64,000 nt of DNA from Dastarcus helophoroides. Taxonomy: Eukaryota; Arthropoda; Insecta; Coleoptera; Bothrideridae. Positions 33,540 to 46,009 of the stretch are shown here, piece after piece. Positions within the stretch are counted from its first letter, which is position 1. Each line of letters opens with the position of its first letter. The notes beneath the pieces were generated by a model. That model ran no database searches and was not told the origin of the DNA. It saw nothing but the letters and a program-made list of their open reading frames with translations. The stretch covers positions 44,504,059 to 44,568,058 of the forward strand of contig CM053327.1 of assembly GCA_028583605.1 (NCBI GenBank), given 5' to 3'. The position numbers and the translations under genes are program-made.

Positions 33540-35680
33540 TACAATAGTAATCTATTTAATAAAACTCTAACACTAACTGACAGATAACACACAACTTAAA
33601 CAGGTGGCTCAACAAGTTCTCCAAGAATAAAATTATGCACACGAAGGTTACGTATAACGTAGGTGAGCACCAAGAAAGGATTTTTCAAAATTTAACTTCC
33701 AAGAACCCAAAAATGAGCATTGAAATCCTAAAAAAGTTAGGCAATAAATAATACCCACCAGTGGATTTAAAGTTGCCTGCACGAATTAACCATATACTGA
33801 AAGTATATAATTTTGACTGTACGACATATACCCGCCACGGCGCGGCGGTGTTTATTTTGCTTATCGCATTTCTTATCTGTGTGGCCATGCGGCGGTAAAA
33901 CTGGAAAATTGAGAGTATGTTCTGTGCTGAGAGTCTATTCTGCTGCAGAACCAACAACGTTGATAATACATAACGTCGTTTTAACCACAATTTGACCGAT
34001 TCAAGGGTTTTTATGGATCAAAATAGAAAATGAGGCCATAAATAACACACACCAGTGGATTTAAAGTTGCCTTTAAGCGTTAACCATATGCTAAAAGTAC
34101 ATGACAACTCATTACTTTGATTGTATGACATTTTCTTGCCACGGTGCAGCGGTGTTTAGTTTGCTTATCGCATTTCTTATCTATGTGGCCATGCGGCGGA
34201 AAAACTGGAAAACTGAGAGTATGTTCTGTGCTGAGAGTCTATTCTGCTGCAGAACCAACAACGTTGATAATACATAACGTCGTTTTAACCATAATTTGAC
34301 AGATTCAAAAGTTTTTATGGATCAAAAAAAAAGTGAGGCCATATAAATACACACCAGTGGATTTAAAGTTGCCTGTAAGCGTTAACCATATGCTAAAAGT
34401 ACATGACAATTCATTACTTTGATTGTAGGACATATTCTTGCCACGGTGCGGCGGTGTTTACTTTGCTTATCGCATTTCTTATCTGTGTGGCCATGCGGCG
34501 GTAAAACTGGAAAACTGAAAGTAGGTTCTATGCTGAGAATCTTTATTCTGCCGCAGAACCGACAACGTTGATAATACATAACGTCGTTTTAATCATAATT
34601 TGACAGATTCAAGGGTTTTTATGGATCAAAATAGAAAGTGAGGCCATAAATAATACACACCAGTGGACTTAAAGCTGCCTGTAAGCGTTAACCATATGCT
34701 AAAAGTACATGACAACTCATTACTTTGATTGTATGACATTTTCTTGTCACGGTGCGGCGGTGTTTACTTTGCTTATCGCATTTCTTATCTGTGTGGCCAT
34801 GCGGCGGTAAAACTGGAAAACTGAAAGTATGTTCTATGCTGAGAATCTTTATTCTGCCGCAGAACCGACAACGTTGATAATACATAACGTCGTTTTAACC
34901 ACAATTTGACAGATTCAAGGGTTTTTATGGATCAAAATAGAAAGTGACGCCATAAATAATACACACCAGTGGATTTAAAGTTGCATGTAAGCGTTAACCA
35001 TATGCTAAAAGTACATAACAACTCACTACTTTGATTGTATCACATATTCTTGCCACGGTGCGGCAGTGTTTACTTTGCTTATCGCATTTCTTATCTGTGT
35101 GGCCATGCGGCGCTAAAACTGGAAAACTGAGAGTGTGTTCTGTGCTGAGAGTGTTTATTCTGCTGCAGAACCAACAACGTTGTTAATACATAACGTCGTT
35201 TTAATCATAATTTGACAGATTCAAGGGTTTTTATGGATCAAAATAGAAAGTGAGGCCATAAATAATACACACCAGTGGACTTAAAGTTGCCTGTAAGCGT
35301 TAACAATATGCTAAAAGTACATAACAACTCACTACTTTGATTGTATGACATATTCTTGCCACGATGCGGCGGTGTTTACTTTGCTTATCGCATTTCTTAT
35401 CTGTGTGGCCATGCGGCGGTAAAACTAGAAAACTGAGAGTATGTTCTATGCTGAGAGTCTTTATTCTGCTGCAGAACCAACAACGTTTATAATACATAAC
35501 GTCGTTTTAATCATAATTTGACAGATTCAAGGGTTTATATGGATCAAACAAGAAAGTGAGGCCATAAATACACACCAGTGGATTTAAAGTTGCCTGTACG
35601 CGTTAATCATATGCTAAAAGTACATGACAACTCATTACTTTGGTTGTAGGACATATTCTTGCCACGGTGCGGCGGTGCGG
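33540..35680. repeat. 306 bp satellite, six full units plus partial
   Basis: After a 220 bp leader shared with 12.76 kb, units marked by GTGGATTTAAAG (or GTGGACTTAAAG) begin at 33761, 34055, 34357, 34663, 34969, 35275 and 35578, giving periods of 294-306 bp. Each contains GCTTATCGCATTTCTTAT, GTGGCCATGCGGCG and AACGTTGATAATACATAACG. A 65-codon minus-strand frame recurs in several units (34382, 34688, 35300), but it is disrupted in others and has no recognisable domain, so I do not call it a gene. Confidence 0.9.
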
Positions 35681-35689
35681 AGGTGAGAG

Positions 35690-36640
35690 AGGAGGTGGGG
35701 GTGAAAAAGAGGATATGCGTAGAGCAAGCTACCCAAAAATTAACTTTTTATCATTTGAGAAAAATCCTGAAATGTAATCTCATCCCCCCATTTAAAATCG
35801 CTCAAGGCGCCTAAAGAAATTTTCACTTTCATTTTTATTTTTTTACAGATTAAATAACTAACTCATCCTTTCGTTTTCCTCTCCTTTTTTCCAATCTCTC
35901 AATCTATTATAAATAAAAAAGGAATTAATTAAGTTATCCTTGATATTTACAAGACTTCTGCTAATGATGGAAAAAGTGGATGAATTGTTATAGGTAAATG
36001 ATGGCAAGGCGTGGTAATTTTACATTCCTGCGGCTAAAACGGTCACTTTCTGAAATATGCGCTTAAAGCCACACTTAATTTTCCACAATCACCGATTTCC
36101 TCGTTCAGTTTAAAACAGTTGTACGCCCAACAGAGGAAGAATATCACGATTTAGAGAATGTCTACATTCGCACAGATTGTGACATAACTGCGAATGAGAC
36201 AACTTTTATTTGTTCGCAAAAGAGACTAAAGCATTATCGATGAAGCACTTCCGACAGATAACAGATGAAAAAGGAGTTTTTGTAGCCAACACGACATCTG
36301 AGTTTGCATAACAATTTAATAATTTCCTGCTAAAAATAATAGCTTACTATCACTTCGTCCTGGGTGTGAGGATAGTTCTGATGTTGGTGAAATTTATGCG
36401 TTCTTGCAGATATTTTTATCCATTTAATTATAAATAATATCGAGAGTATTACAAAATCGACAAGGAAGTAATTTAACATTATACATATAAATGACTACAC
36501 CTAAAAAAATAAATAAATCAATAGTTTGCATCCATTGTCAAAACCTCATTCTCAGAGTAGACAGCAAAAAATTGTCAATTTGAGAACTAAAATTTCAAGC
36601 TGGCACAATTGGGGTTCCATACCAATTATCCAAATCAGGT
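35690..36640. other. Mostly unique sequence with one protein-like stretch
   Basis: Starts with a purine-rich strand (GAGGTGAGAGAGGAGGTGGGGG at about 35676-35700). Apart from the candidate exon at 36109-36243, nothing is recognised. Confidence 0.4.
36109..36243 (+). other. Possible terminal coding exon (45 codons including stop)
   Basis: A pyrimidine-rich run ending CCTCGTTCAG at 36108 would be an acceptable 3' splice site. From 36109 a frame stays open to TGA at 36243 and encodes a mixed, acidic sequence beginning FKTVVRPTEEEYHDLENVY. The amino-acid mix looks more protein-like than the Lys/Asn/Phe-rich frames around it. The same frame is also open back to a stop at 36076. No homologue is recognised and no partner exon is visible. 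It could be chance or a fragment of an old mobile element. Confidence 0.2.
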
Positions 36641-36642
36641 TA

Positions 36643-36782
36643 AAAATTAAAATAAAAATCTTGTCCCTTGAAACCAAGAAAGATTAAAAAAACAAGACAG
36701 AGGTTGCTCTAACGCATTTCCCAAAGCAAACTCTGTTGTGTTTTTGAATCTTTCTTGGTTTCAGGGGACAAGATTTGTATGA
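36643..36782. mobile_element. Family 1 retroposon, copy I
   Basis: Two facing arms (CTTGTCCCTTGAAACCAAG and CTTGGTTTCAGGGGACAAG) with GAGGTTGCTCTAACGCATTT at the centre. The hairpin is deleted and the tail is absent. Confidence 0.65.
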
Positions 36783-37800
36783 ATAATAATGATGATTGTA
36801 AATGAGAAATAAATGATGTTTTATATTTCAAATATTCCATTCAATAGCGCCACACCACTGCTCACTTTCTTCTGCATTCATTTCAATACGATTATTTCGA
36901 CTTCAATTGAGTGATACTCCATACTTCAAAGTGTCCGAGAAGTGACTCGACGCAACTGCGCACTTCTACTCAAGACGATCATTCATTTCAAAGCAATTAT
37001 GAGTTAAATGGAATATGAAATATGAATTGTTATGGTTTCGACTTCGAATGAGATATGAGTGACTTATCATTGAGTATTCATATTCCATATTCCGAAATAT
37101 CGCGTCGTTTGTTATTCGAATCCTCTTCCAAATGTTTACAGTTACTTTTAAATCATGATCCTAGTTCTCTGGAAGACAATAACATGAGTGGTGTTACGCA
37201 CGTATAAGGTTATTTTATAAATCGAATGTTAGGGCTATTGTGTCACTTCATAATGAACAAATTGCCACATCTCCTCTTCGAGTTTATTCACGTCTCGCTC
37301 TTTAGATCTGCAATTACAAATTAATCAGGAAGCGAGGTCAGCCAAGCATCGTAAATAATAAACTTGCAGCAAATATTTACAACATACCTAGTCTCTGAAC
37401 ATACCAAATGCTCTTCTATGCAATAAATAATAATACGCCGATTATTTCCTTTTAATTTTACGACTTCGTTTTATTAACACGTAAAATGCAACGATAATGA
37501 CATGGGATCGCCCACGCGGCGTTTTTGAAGATCTGAATTAAAATCCAGGACTTGCTCATGGGAACATACTCGCTGTCTGGTTATATTTCATATTACATAA
37601 TTCATATGGAGATGAATGAGATTTTATAAATAAAACGAGATAAAATTGGGACTAACATTTTTAACATTTTTTTGCCACGAGAAGAATTTTCAATAATAAT
37701 AACACTAATCGTGATGTAAGGATAGGGGGACAATTCCCTCCTAAAAAAAAATAAAAGCTAGAGTCGACAGACACGCAGAAAATGAATACTCATTAAACAA
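36783..37800. other. Unique sequence with an inverted repeat near 37.05 kb
   Basis: GGAATATGAAATATGAAT at 37010-37027 faces ATTCATATTCCATATTCC at 37076-37093 with one mismatch, a possible tiny MITE. Nothing else was recognised. Confidence 0.4.
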
Positions 37801-38091
37801 ATGACCTACAGAAGTCGAAATTTCCAAAAATACTTTTCTAGGAATTTTCAGATTTTGCCCAAATTTTGAAAAAAATATCATTTCAAGAAGTATTTTGCAG
37901 AAATTTTTGATTGATTTGTATTAATATTTTGAAAAAACACGTGAAATTTGAAATTTCTAAAAAAAGACCAATTTGGGGAGTCGAAATTTCTAAAATATAT
38001 TTTTCTACAGCCTTGAAATTTCGTGGAAAAAAAATCTAAATTTACAGTATATAACAAAGTTCGAAATAAAAGCTGAAATTTCCAGGAAAAG
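37800..38091. repeat. AAATTTCGA-type block (A-rich strand)
   Basis: Degenerate words such as GAAATTTCTAAAA and TTGAAATTTC lead into the 800 bp tandem. No gene. Confidence 0.6.
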
Positions 38092-40510
38092 CCGTATTTT
38101 GAGAAAAAGAGATTTCGAAAACATTGAGAAACAGAGACTTCGAAAAAATTGAAAAAAAGGAGTGATTTCGAAAAAACTTGAAAAAAAATTTTGAAAACAA
38201 GAGATTTCAAAAATAATGAATTCATCAAAAGTTCTCCAAAGAAAATAAAATTTAAAAAAAAAAAGTCAGATTTTGACAATAGATTGAAACCCAGAACAAA
38301 TTGAAAACCTGAAATTTTTAGACAAATTTGATTTTTTTCAAAAAATGTGAATATCAAAAAGAAATTGTAAAAATTATCTGGAACATTGAAATACAAAACT
38401 TGTCCCCTGAAACTAAGGTTGTTTTTTTTTTGGTGGAACGGACTGGTCCTTGGTTATCTTCAAAAATTAAAATACAAAACTTGTCCCCTGAAACTAAAAT
38501 TGGTTTCAGGGGACAAGTTTTGTATTTCAACTTTGTTCCACCAAAAATAAAAACCAGCAAAAACTGGAAACTTAAAAAAATTTGTTGAACTTTCAAAAAG
38601 TCGAAGTTTTCCAGTAAAGAAGCACAAAGTCAAATTTTAGGAAAAATTTCAAGAAAAAAGTCTAAATTTTAAGTAGAGCTCGAAATTTCGATGAAAAACT
38701 TGTAATTTTCCAGAGAGATTTAAATTTTGAAAGGAAATTTGAAATTTCGAGAAGACGATTTAAAAAATATCCAAATTTTCTGATAAATTCGAATTTTGAG
38801 AAAATAAATAATTTCGAAAATGTTGATAAAACTTCCAGTTTCGAGAAAAGTATTGAATTTAAAAAAAAATGGTCAAATTTCTAGAAAAAGCCGTATTTTG
38901 AGAAAAAGAGATTTCGAAAACATTGAGAAACAGAAAGAGCTTTCGAAAAAATTGAAAAAAAGGAGTGATTTCGAAAAAATTGAGAAAATTGAAGAAATTA
39001 AAAAATTTTGAAAACAAGAGATTTCAAAAATAATGAATTCATCAAAAGTTCTCCAAAGAAAATAAAATTTAAAAAAAAAACGTCAGATTTTGACAATAGA
39101 TTGAAACCCAGAACAAATTGAAAACCTGAAATTTTTAGCCAAATTTGAATTTTTTCAAAAAATGTGAATATCAAAAAGAAAATGTAAAAATTATCTGGAA
39201 CATTGAAATACAAAACTTGTCCCCTGAAACTAAGGTTGTTTTTTTTTTGGTGGAACGGACTGGTCCTTGGGTACCTTCAAAAATTAAAATACAAAACTTG
39301 TCCCCTGAAACTAAAATTGGTTTCAGGAGACAAGTTTTGTATTTCAACTTTGTTCCACCAAAAAAAAAACCAACAAAAACTAGAAGCTTAAAAAAATTTG
39401 TCGAACTTTCAAAAAGTCGAAGTTTTCCAGTAAAGAAGCACAAAGTCAAATTTTAGGAAAAATTTCAAGAAAAAACTCAAAATTTTAAGTAGAGCTCGCA
39501 ATTTCGATGAAAAATTTGTAATTTTCCAGAGAGATTTAAATTTTGAAAGGAAATTTGAAATTTCGAGAAGACGATTTAAAAAATATCCAAATTTTCTGAT
39601 AAATTCGAATTTTGGGAAAATTCCCAAAATAATTTCGAAAATGTTGATAAAACTTCCAGATTCGAGAAAAGTATTGAAGTTAAAAAAATGGTCAAATTTC
39701 TAGAAAAAGCCGTATTTTGAGAAAAAGAGATTTCGAAAACATTGAGAAACAGAGACTTCGAAAAAATTGAAAAAAAAGGAGTGATTTCGAAAAAATTGAG
39801 AAAAATGAAGAAATTAAAAAATTTTGAAAACAAGAGATTTCAAAAATAATGAATTCATCAAAAGTTCTCCAAAGAAAATAAAATTTAAAAAAAAAACGTC
39901 AGATTTTGACAATAAATTGAAACCCAAAACAAATTGAAAACCTGAAATTTTTAGCCAAATTTGAATTTTTTCAAAAAATGTGAATATCAAAAAGAAAATG
40001 TAAAAATTATCTGGAACATTGAAATACAAAACTTGTCCCCTGAAACTAAGGTTGTTTTTTTTTTGGTGGAACGGACTGGTCCTTGGTTATCTTCAAAAAT
40101 TAAAATACAAAACTTGTCCCCTGAAACTAAAATTGCTTTCAGGGGACAAGTTTTCTATTTCAACTTCGTTCCACCAAAAATAAAAACCAACAAAAACTGG
40201 AAACTTAAAAAAAATTGTTGAACTTTCAAAAAGTCGAAGTTTTCCAGTAAAGAAGCACAAAGTCAAATTTTAGGAAAAATTTCAAGAAAAAACTCAAAAT
40301 TTTAATTAGAGCTCGAAATTTCGATGAAAAATTTGTAATTTTCCAGAGAGATTTAAATTTTGAAAGGAAATTTAAAATTTCGAGAAGACGATTTAAAAAA
40401 CATTCAAATTTTCTGATAAATTTGAATTTTGAGAAAATGCCCAAAATAATTTCGAAAGAAAAGAGAATATTGACGAAACTTTCAGCTTCGTGAAAGGTAT
40501 TAAATTTAAA
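38092..40510. repeat. Three tandem units of about 800-820 bp, each carrying a family 1 retroposon
   Basis: CCGTATTTTGAGAAAAAGAG begins units at 38092, 38891 and 39710. Each unit contains the same retroposon with the tail GGTGGAACGGACTGGTCC in the middle (about 38384-38543, 39203-39362 and 40016-40177), an arm to the left ending in TGAAACTAAGG, and a perfect TGAAACTAAAATTGG palindrome centre. All three retroposon copies share private changes, so one insertion was amplified together with its AAATTTCGA-type surroundings. Frames inside are artefacts. Confidence 0.85.
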
Positions 40511-40567
40511 AAAATGATCAAAACTTTCCAGAGTAAGTTAAATTTTAAGAAATTAATCAAATTTTGA

Positions 40568-42470
40568 GATTTGAAAATAGATGAATTTCGTTCGAAATAA
40601 AAGTTGAACTTTCTAGAAAAAGCTTAATTTTGAAAAGAAGATATTTCGAAAAAATTGAATTCGTCAAAATTTCTCAAAAAAACGCAATATTTTTGAAAGA
40701 CTTCGAATTCTGACAATAGACTGAAATTTGCAGAACAAATTTAAAAACCTGAGATGTTTAGACAAATTTAAATTTTGTAAAAAATTGTAAAATTTCGAAA
40801 AGAGAAATTGTAATAAATTAAAAGTTTAAAAAAAATTGTCGAACTTTAGAAGTCGAAGTTTTTCAGAGAAGAAGAAAATAAAAATTTGCAATGCTCCAGA
40901 GAAAGTTAAATTTTAAGAATAAATTGAAATTTCGAGAACAAAACGAATTAAAAAAATCCAAATTTTCAGATAAATCGAATTTTAAGTAAATTGGTAAAAT
41001 AATTTCGAAAGAAAAGAATCTTCCAGTTTCGAGATAAGTATTGAATTTTGAAAGAAGGTAAAAATTTTCCAGAGAAAGTCAAATTTTGAGATTTGAAAAT
41101 AGATGAATTTCGTTCGAAATAAAAGTTGAACTTTATAGAAAAAGCTTAATTTTGAAAAGAAGATATATCGAAAAAATTGAATTCGTCAAAATTTCTCAAA
41201 AAAACGCAATATTTTTGAAAGACTTCGAATTCTGACAATAGACTGAAATTTGCAGAACAAATTTAAAAACCTGAGATGTTTAGACAAATTTAAATTTTGT
41301 AAAAAAATTGTAAAATTTCGAAAAGAGAAATTGTAATAAACTAAAAGTTTAAAAAAAATTGTCGAACTTAACAAGTCGAAGTTTTTCAGAGAAGAAGAAA
41401 ATAAAAATTTGCAATGTTCCAGAGAAAGTTAAGTTTTGAGAATAAATTGAAATTTCGGGAACAAAACGAATTAAAAAAAATCCAAATTTTCAGATAAATC
41501 GAATTTTAAGAAAATTGGTAAATTAATTTTGAAAGAAAAGAACCTCCAGTTTCGAGATAAGTAGTAAATGTTAAAAGGTCAAAATTTCCCAGGGAAAGTC
41601 AAATTTTAAGTAAAAACATTTTTGAGATTTGAAAATAGATGAATTTAGCGAAATAAAATTGAAATTTCCAGAAAATACCGAATTTTGAAAGAAAAGAGAT
41701 TTCGCAAAAAATGAATTTGTCAAAAGTTTTTGAAAAAGATAAAATTAAAAATAAAAAACGTCGAATTTCGACAACAGATTGAAACCCGGAACAAATTGTA
41801 AACCAGAAATTTTTAGACAAATTATGAAAAATTGTAAGATTTCGAAAAGAGTAATTGTAAAAAATTAGATTAGAAAAAATCGTCGAACTTCCAAAAAGCC
41901 CAAATTTTTTAAAGAAGAATTAAAAAAATTTGTATTTTTCCAGAGGAAGTTAAATTTTGAGAATAAATTTGAAGAGAACAAGACGAATAAAAAAAAATCT
42001 CTAAATGTTCAGATAAATTCGAAACGTGATAGAATTTCTAAAATAATTTCGAATCAAAGGACAATGTTGATACAACTTCCAATTTCGAGAAATTTTGAGA
42101 TTCAAACGTTTTGAAAATTGACGAATTTCGTTGAAAAAATCGAAGCTTGCAGAAACGATAAAATATCGAATTTTAAAAGTCGAAATTTCAAAAAAAGAAA
42201 AACCAAATTTTGCGAACCAAGTTCAAATTTGTAGAAAATGCATAAAAGTTTAAATCTTTGTAAAATTCAATATTTGGGCAAATTGGCCTAATTTGGAAAA
42301 AGGACGAATTTTGAAAGGAATATAGAAATTTCGAAAAAAGTGTTGAAGGTTAAAATTTCCCAGAGAAGGTCAGATTTTGAGATTAAGACAAACATTTTAA
42401 AAATATGTAGATACATTTCGTCAAAAGATCAGAGTTTGCAGAAACGATAAAATGTCGAAAGTTGTATTTT
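40568..42470. repeat. AAATTTCGA-type block with 521-536 bp tandem units
   Basis: GATTTGAAAATAGATGAATT marks units near 40568, 41089 and 41624; the third degenerates toward 42150. The plus strand is A-rich throughout. No gene. Confidence 0.7.
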
Positions 42471-42479
42471 TTTTAATAG

Positions 42480-43640
42480 ATAATTAAATGATATGGTTTT
42501 TAATGAAACGAGACTCGTAGATTTTTTTCGTAAGTTACCAAACATCTGCTTAATTAAAGTGAGCACTAGCGCTACAAAGAGGAACACATTGGAATGCTTA
42601 TATCCTAAAGGTCTTATATTATTAAAATATCAATAGAAATGATTAAATTTGCAATTTAAATTACAAACTGATTATAAGATTGCCATAGATGGGGTACGTT
42701 GATTGAGTCATTTTATAACCGTTCATTGTCTCTACAGAAAACATGAATTATCTGCCTCATTGGTAAATTAATTGCACTAATTATGTTGTTTATATTAAAT
42801 ATTATTTATTAGGATTTAATTAACATATAAATGGTCCATTTGATAAGACTAAATAATTTCTTTTTAAAAACACATAAAATCCTATCTTAACGATGTGGCA
42901 TGGAAAAATTGCAACTCAAAATAATATTTAATTTAATCATGGACATGAAAAGGAGAGAGGTTGGGTAAAGCATAAAAATTCTTGTTAATTCTACCAATTA
43001 CACTTCGCATGTAAGGAAATCCTGTACCTTTGAAACTGATCACTTAAATATTCATCTAAAAGGGAAACAAATTATCGGATTTCAGTCAAATGCGGTATAC
43101 AATTAACGGAACATAAAGTCTTTGAAATGTAACAATAATTATTATGAGGTAAAAGAAAATGTTTACTTTCCCATTTATTTCATGCCATTACATCTCTGCT
43201 GTTTATATATTCCATTGCAAATTAATTTAACTTCCGGAGATAGCCGCCTATTTAAAAGAAATTAATCCCACTTTCAGTAAAAAGAGGCGATTTTTTTATT
43301 ATGTAATATGGCGAATAACTTTTCATTTGATCAGTAATAAATGTCGACAATCTCAAAAGTACTAGAAGAGATTTTCTTCCCATCAGTTTTATTGCTAATG
43401 CTGTCGACAACAGCAGAACGAAATAAAAAAAATTATACAGTTAATTCAAATTTAATTTAAAAACGTTGCCCTCTATGTGAATGTTCCAATAAAATCACTT
43501 AAGCATAATCAGCACCGAGCTAACGTTGTGGCTTTTTGAGAATGACTATAGGTATAGCTAGAATAGGGCAGGATATGGCGCTTCTCCACCCCGCTCCCCC
43601 CCTCATTGTTCATGCAGCTAACCAAAAATTTATATGTATT
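42480..43640. other. Unique AT-rich sequence
   Basis: No gene, RNA gene or repeat match was found. Confidence 0.45.
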
Positions 43641-43649
43641 CAACCAAAG

Positions 43650-44400
43650 GACTTTTTCCAAGAATTAACTCTTCTTCAGAATTTAATTTTTCCTTGAAAA
43701 GATTCTTTCGAAATTTCGACTTTTTTTTCTCAAATTTCTTTTTTTTTACAGTACATATCTCTTCCTTTTTAAATTTCGGAATTATTCATAAAATTCGACT
43801 TCTTTTATCAAACATGACTTTGTTAATATTTCGAATTTTCATTTAAAAGTTCGTCGTTTATTTCTGAAATTTCGCCCTGTCTCGAAATTCGACTTTTTTT
43901 GAAAATTTCGACCTTTTTTAATTCTAAAAAATTTGTTTATTAAAATTTGCCTTTTTTTCAAGATTTGGTCGATTTTATCTTTTTCCTTTTAAATTTCGCA
44001 ATTATTCATCCAATTCGACCCCTTTTATCAAACGTGACTTTGTCAACATTTCGAATTTTCATTTATAAGTTCGTCGTTTATTTATGAAATTTCGCCTTAT
44101 CTCGAAATTCGACTTTTTATGAAAACTTCGACTTTTTTGATTCTGAACATTTCAGTTTGTTTATTAAAATTTGCCTTTTTCTCAAAATCTGGTCGTTCTT
44201 TGATAAAAAAGTATATTTTTTGGAAATTTAAAATATTTTTTAACGGACAAGAATACCGAAAACTTTTCTTTGTAAATTTCAATTCTTTTTTAATCAAAAT
44301 TCCTGGAAATTTCAACTTGTTTGTCAACATTTTGACGTGTATCAGAATATTGGTCATTTTCTGATGCCACCTTGAGGCAAAGTTGGGCACCTGTCTTCCT
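43650..44400. repeat. AAATTTCGA-type block (T-rich) with 224 bp duplication
   Basis: TTCCTTTTTAAATTTCGGAA at about 43761 recurs as TTCCTTTTAAATTTCGCAA at about 43984, and the two 224 bp units continue in parallel to about 44200. Confidence 0.7.
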
Positions 44401-44405
44401 CTCAC

Positions 44406-44590
44406 TCGAGCAGTCTATGTTTGATGGAACGGACTGATCCTTGGTTATCTTCAAAAATTGAAACACAGAACTTGTCCCCTGAAACCAAGAAAAATTAAAA
44501 AACAGCAGCAGCAGAGCAACCTTTGTTGTGTTTTTTAATTTTTCTTGGTTTCAGGGGACAAGTTCTGTGTTTCAATTTTCGAGCAGTCTA
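44406..44590 (-). mobile_element. Family 1 retroposon, copy M, with perfect 12 bp target duplication
   Basis: TCGAGCAGTCTA occurs at 44406-44417 and 44579-44590. The 161 bp between them starts with the tail (TTTGATGGAACGGACTGATC), then the arm (CTTGTCCCCTGAAACCAAG), a short CAGCAGCAG centre in place of the hairpin, and the inverse arm ending TTTCAATTTT. The asymmetry (tail on one side only) shows that the element is not a simple terminal-inverted-repeat transposon. Confidence 0.85.
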
Positions 44591-45860
44591 GAGAAAATAA
44601 ATGTTCACCCAAGAAATTTCGATTTTTTTTTCTTAAAATTTCGACTTTTTCCTTGAAATCTGCTTTTTTCTAAATTTCAATAAAATCTGACTCATTTTGG
44701 GAAAATACGAATTTTCACTAAGATTAAACGCTTTTTCTCAAAATTCTTTTTTTTTTTCAACTTTAACCCACTCAAAATTCAGATCTTTTCGTAAATTTTC
44801 GATGATTTCGACTTTTTCTCGGAATTTTGGCGACTTTTTCTAGGAATTTTAACGACTTTTTCAAAATTTCGACCTTTTCTCTAAAAGTGTGACTCTCTGG
44901 AAAATTCTGAATTTTTTGTCCATTTCGAAGGTGTCTCGAGGTTTCGCTATTTTTCCAAAGCCCGATACAACATTTAGCATTGTCTGAAAATTTCTGTCTT
45001 TTAGAATTTTATTTCTTGGAAATTTTGAGTGGTTTCTTAACATTTGCCATTTTCACGAAATTTTGATTTTATTTCAATATTCGACATTTAATATTTCTAG
45101 AAATTTCGCTTTTTTTTCTGGTAAATTTGTCTTTTTCATCAAAATTTTGACTTTTTTCTCTTAAAATAGACCTTTTCCTAAAGTTAGCCTTTTCCAAAAG
45201 TAAGCCTTTTCCTAAAGTTATCCTTTTCCTCAAAAGTTGTCCTTTTTGAAATTTCGACTTTATTTTTTAAAATAATCCTTTTCCTAAAGTTAATACACTC
45301 AAAATTCAGACCTTTTTCGCAAATTTTCGATCATTTTCTCGTAATTTCGACTTTTTCTCGGAATTTTGCCGACTTTGTCTCGGAATTTTAACGACTTTTT
45401 CAGAATTTCGACTTTTTCTCTAAAAGTATGACCCTATGGAAAATTCTGAATTTTTTGTCCATTTCGAAGTTTTCTCGAGATTTCGCTATTTTTCTAAAAT
45501 CTGATACACCATTTAGCATTTTTTGAAAATTTCGATATTTTAGAATTTGATTTTTTAGAAATTTTGGCTGTTTTCTAAACGTTTGCTATTTTTACGAAAT
45601 TTTAATTTTATTTCAACATTCGACATTTAATATTTCTAGAAATTTCGCTTTTTTCTGGTAAATTCGTCTTTTTCCTCAAAATTTTGACTTTTTTCTCTTA
45701 AAATAGACCTTTTCCTAAAGTAAGCCTTTTCCTAAAGTTTCCTCAAAAGTTGTCCTTTTCGAAATTTCGACTTTATTTTCACAAATCTTCTTTAAAGACT
45801 TTTGTTTCAAAAATCGTTTATTTATTGCAAAATTTTGCGATTTTTCTGAATATTTATTTT
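44591..45860. repeat. AAATTTCGA-type block with about 526 bp duplication
   Basis: CTCAAAATTCAGATCTTTTC at about 44773 and CTCAAAATTCAGACCTTTTT at about 45299 start two parallel units running through GAAAATTCTGAATTTTTTGT and CATTTCGAAG. Short CCTTTTCCTAAAGT repeats lie between them. Confidence 0.75.
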
Positions 45861-45862
45861 TT

Positions 45863-45986
45863 TGAAACGCGTTAGAGCAACCATTGTCGTGTTTTTTAAT
45901 CTTTCTTGTTTTCAGGCGACGAGATTTGTATTTCAATTTTTTGAAAATAACCAAGGACCAGTCCGTTCCACCAAAAAAAAAAAAAC
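45863..45986 (+). mobile_element. Family 1 retroposon, 5'-truncated copy N ending in poly(A)
   Basis: Starts in the hairpin at GAAACGCGTTAGAGCAACC, continues through the arm (CTTGTTTTCAGGCGACGAG) and the tail (CCAAGGACCAGTCCGTTCC), and ends in ACC followed by a run of 13 or so adenines. This is the typical form of a 5'-truncated retroposed copy. Confidence 0.75.
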
Positions 45987-46009
45987 CTGAATGAAAAAAC
46001 ACGAGACTT

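Noticed and set aside
34382..35497. Repeated 65-codon frame in the 306 bp satellite, rich in Cys and His
   Set aside because: It looks zinc-finger-like at first, but it is broken in some units, the Cys/His spacing fits no known finger, and it follows the repeat and not a gene.
37878..38396. 172-codon minus-strand frame, Phe/Leu-rich and membrane-protein-like
   Set aside because: It lies in A-rich AAATTTCGA-type DNA, extends into a tandem repeat and a retroposon, and its composition follows the DNA bias.
45863..45986. Processed pseudogene suggested by the terminal poly(A)
   Set aside because: The body matches the family 1 retroposon and not a gene transcript.
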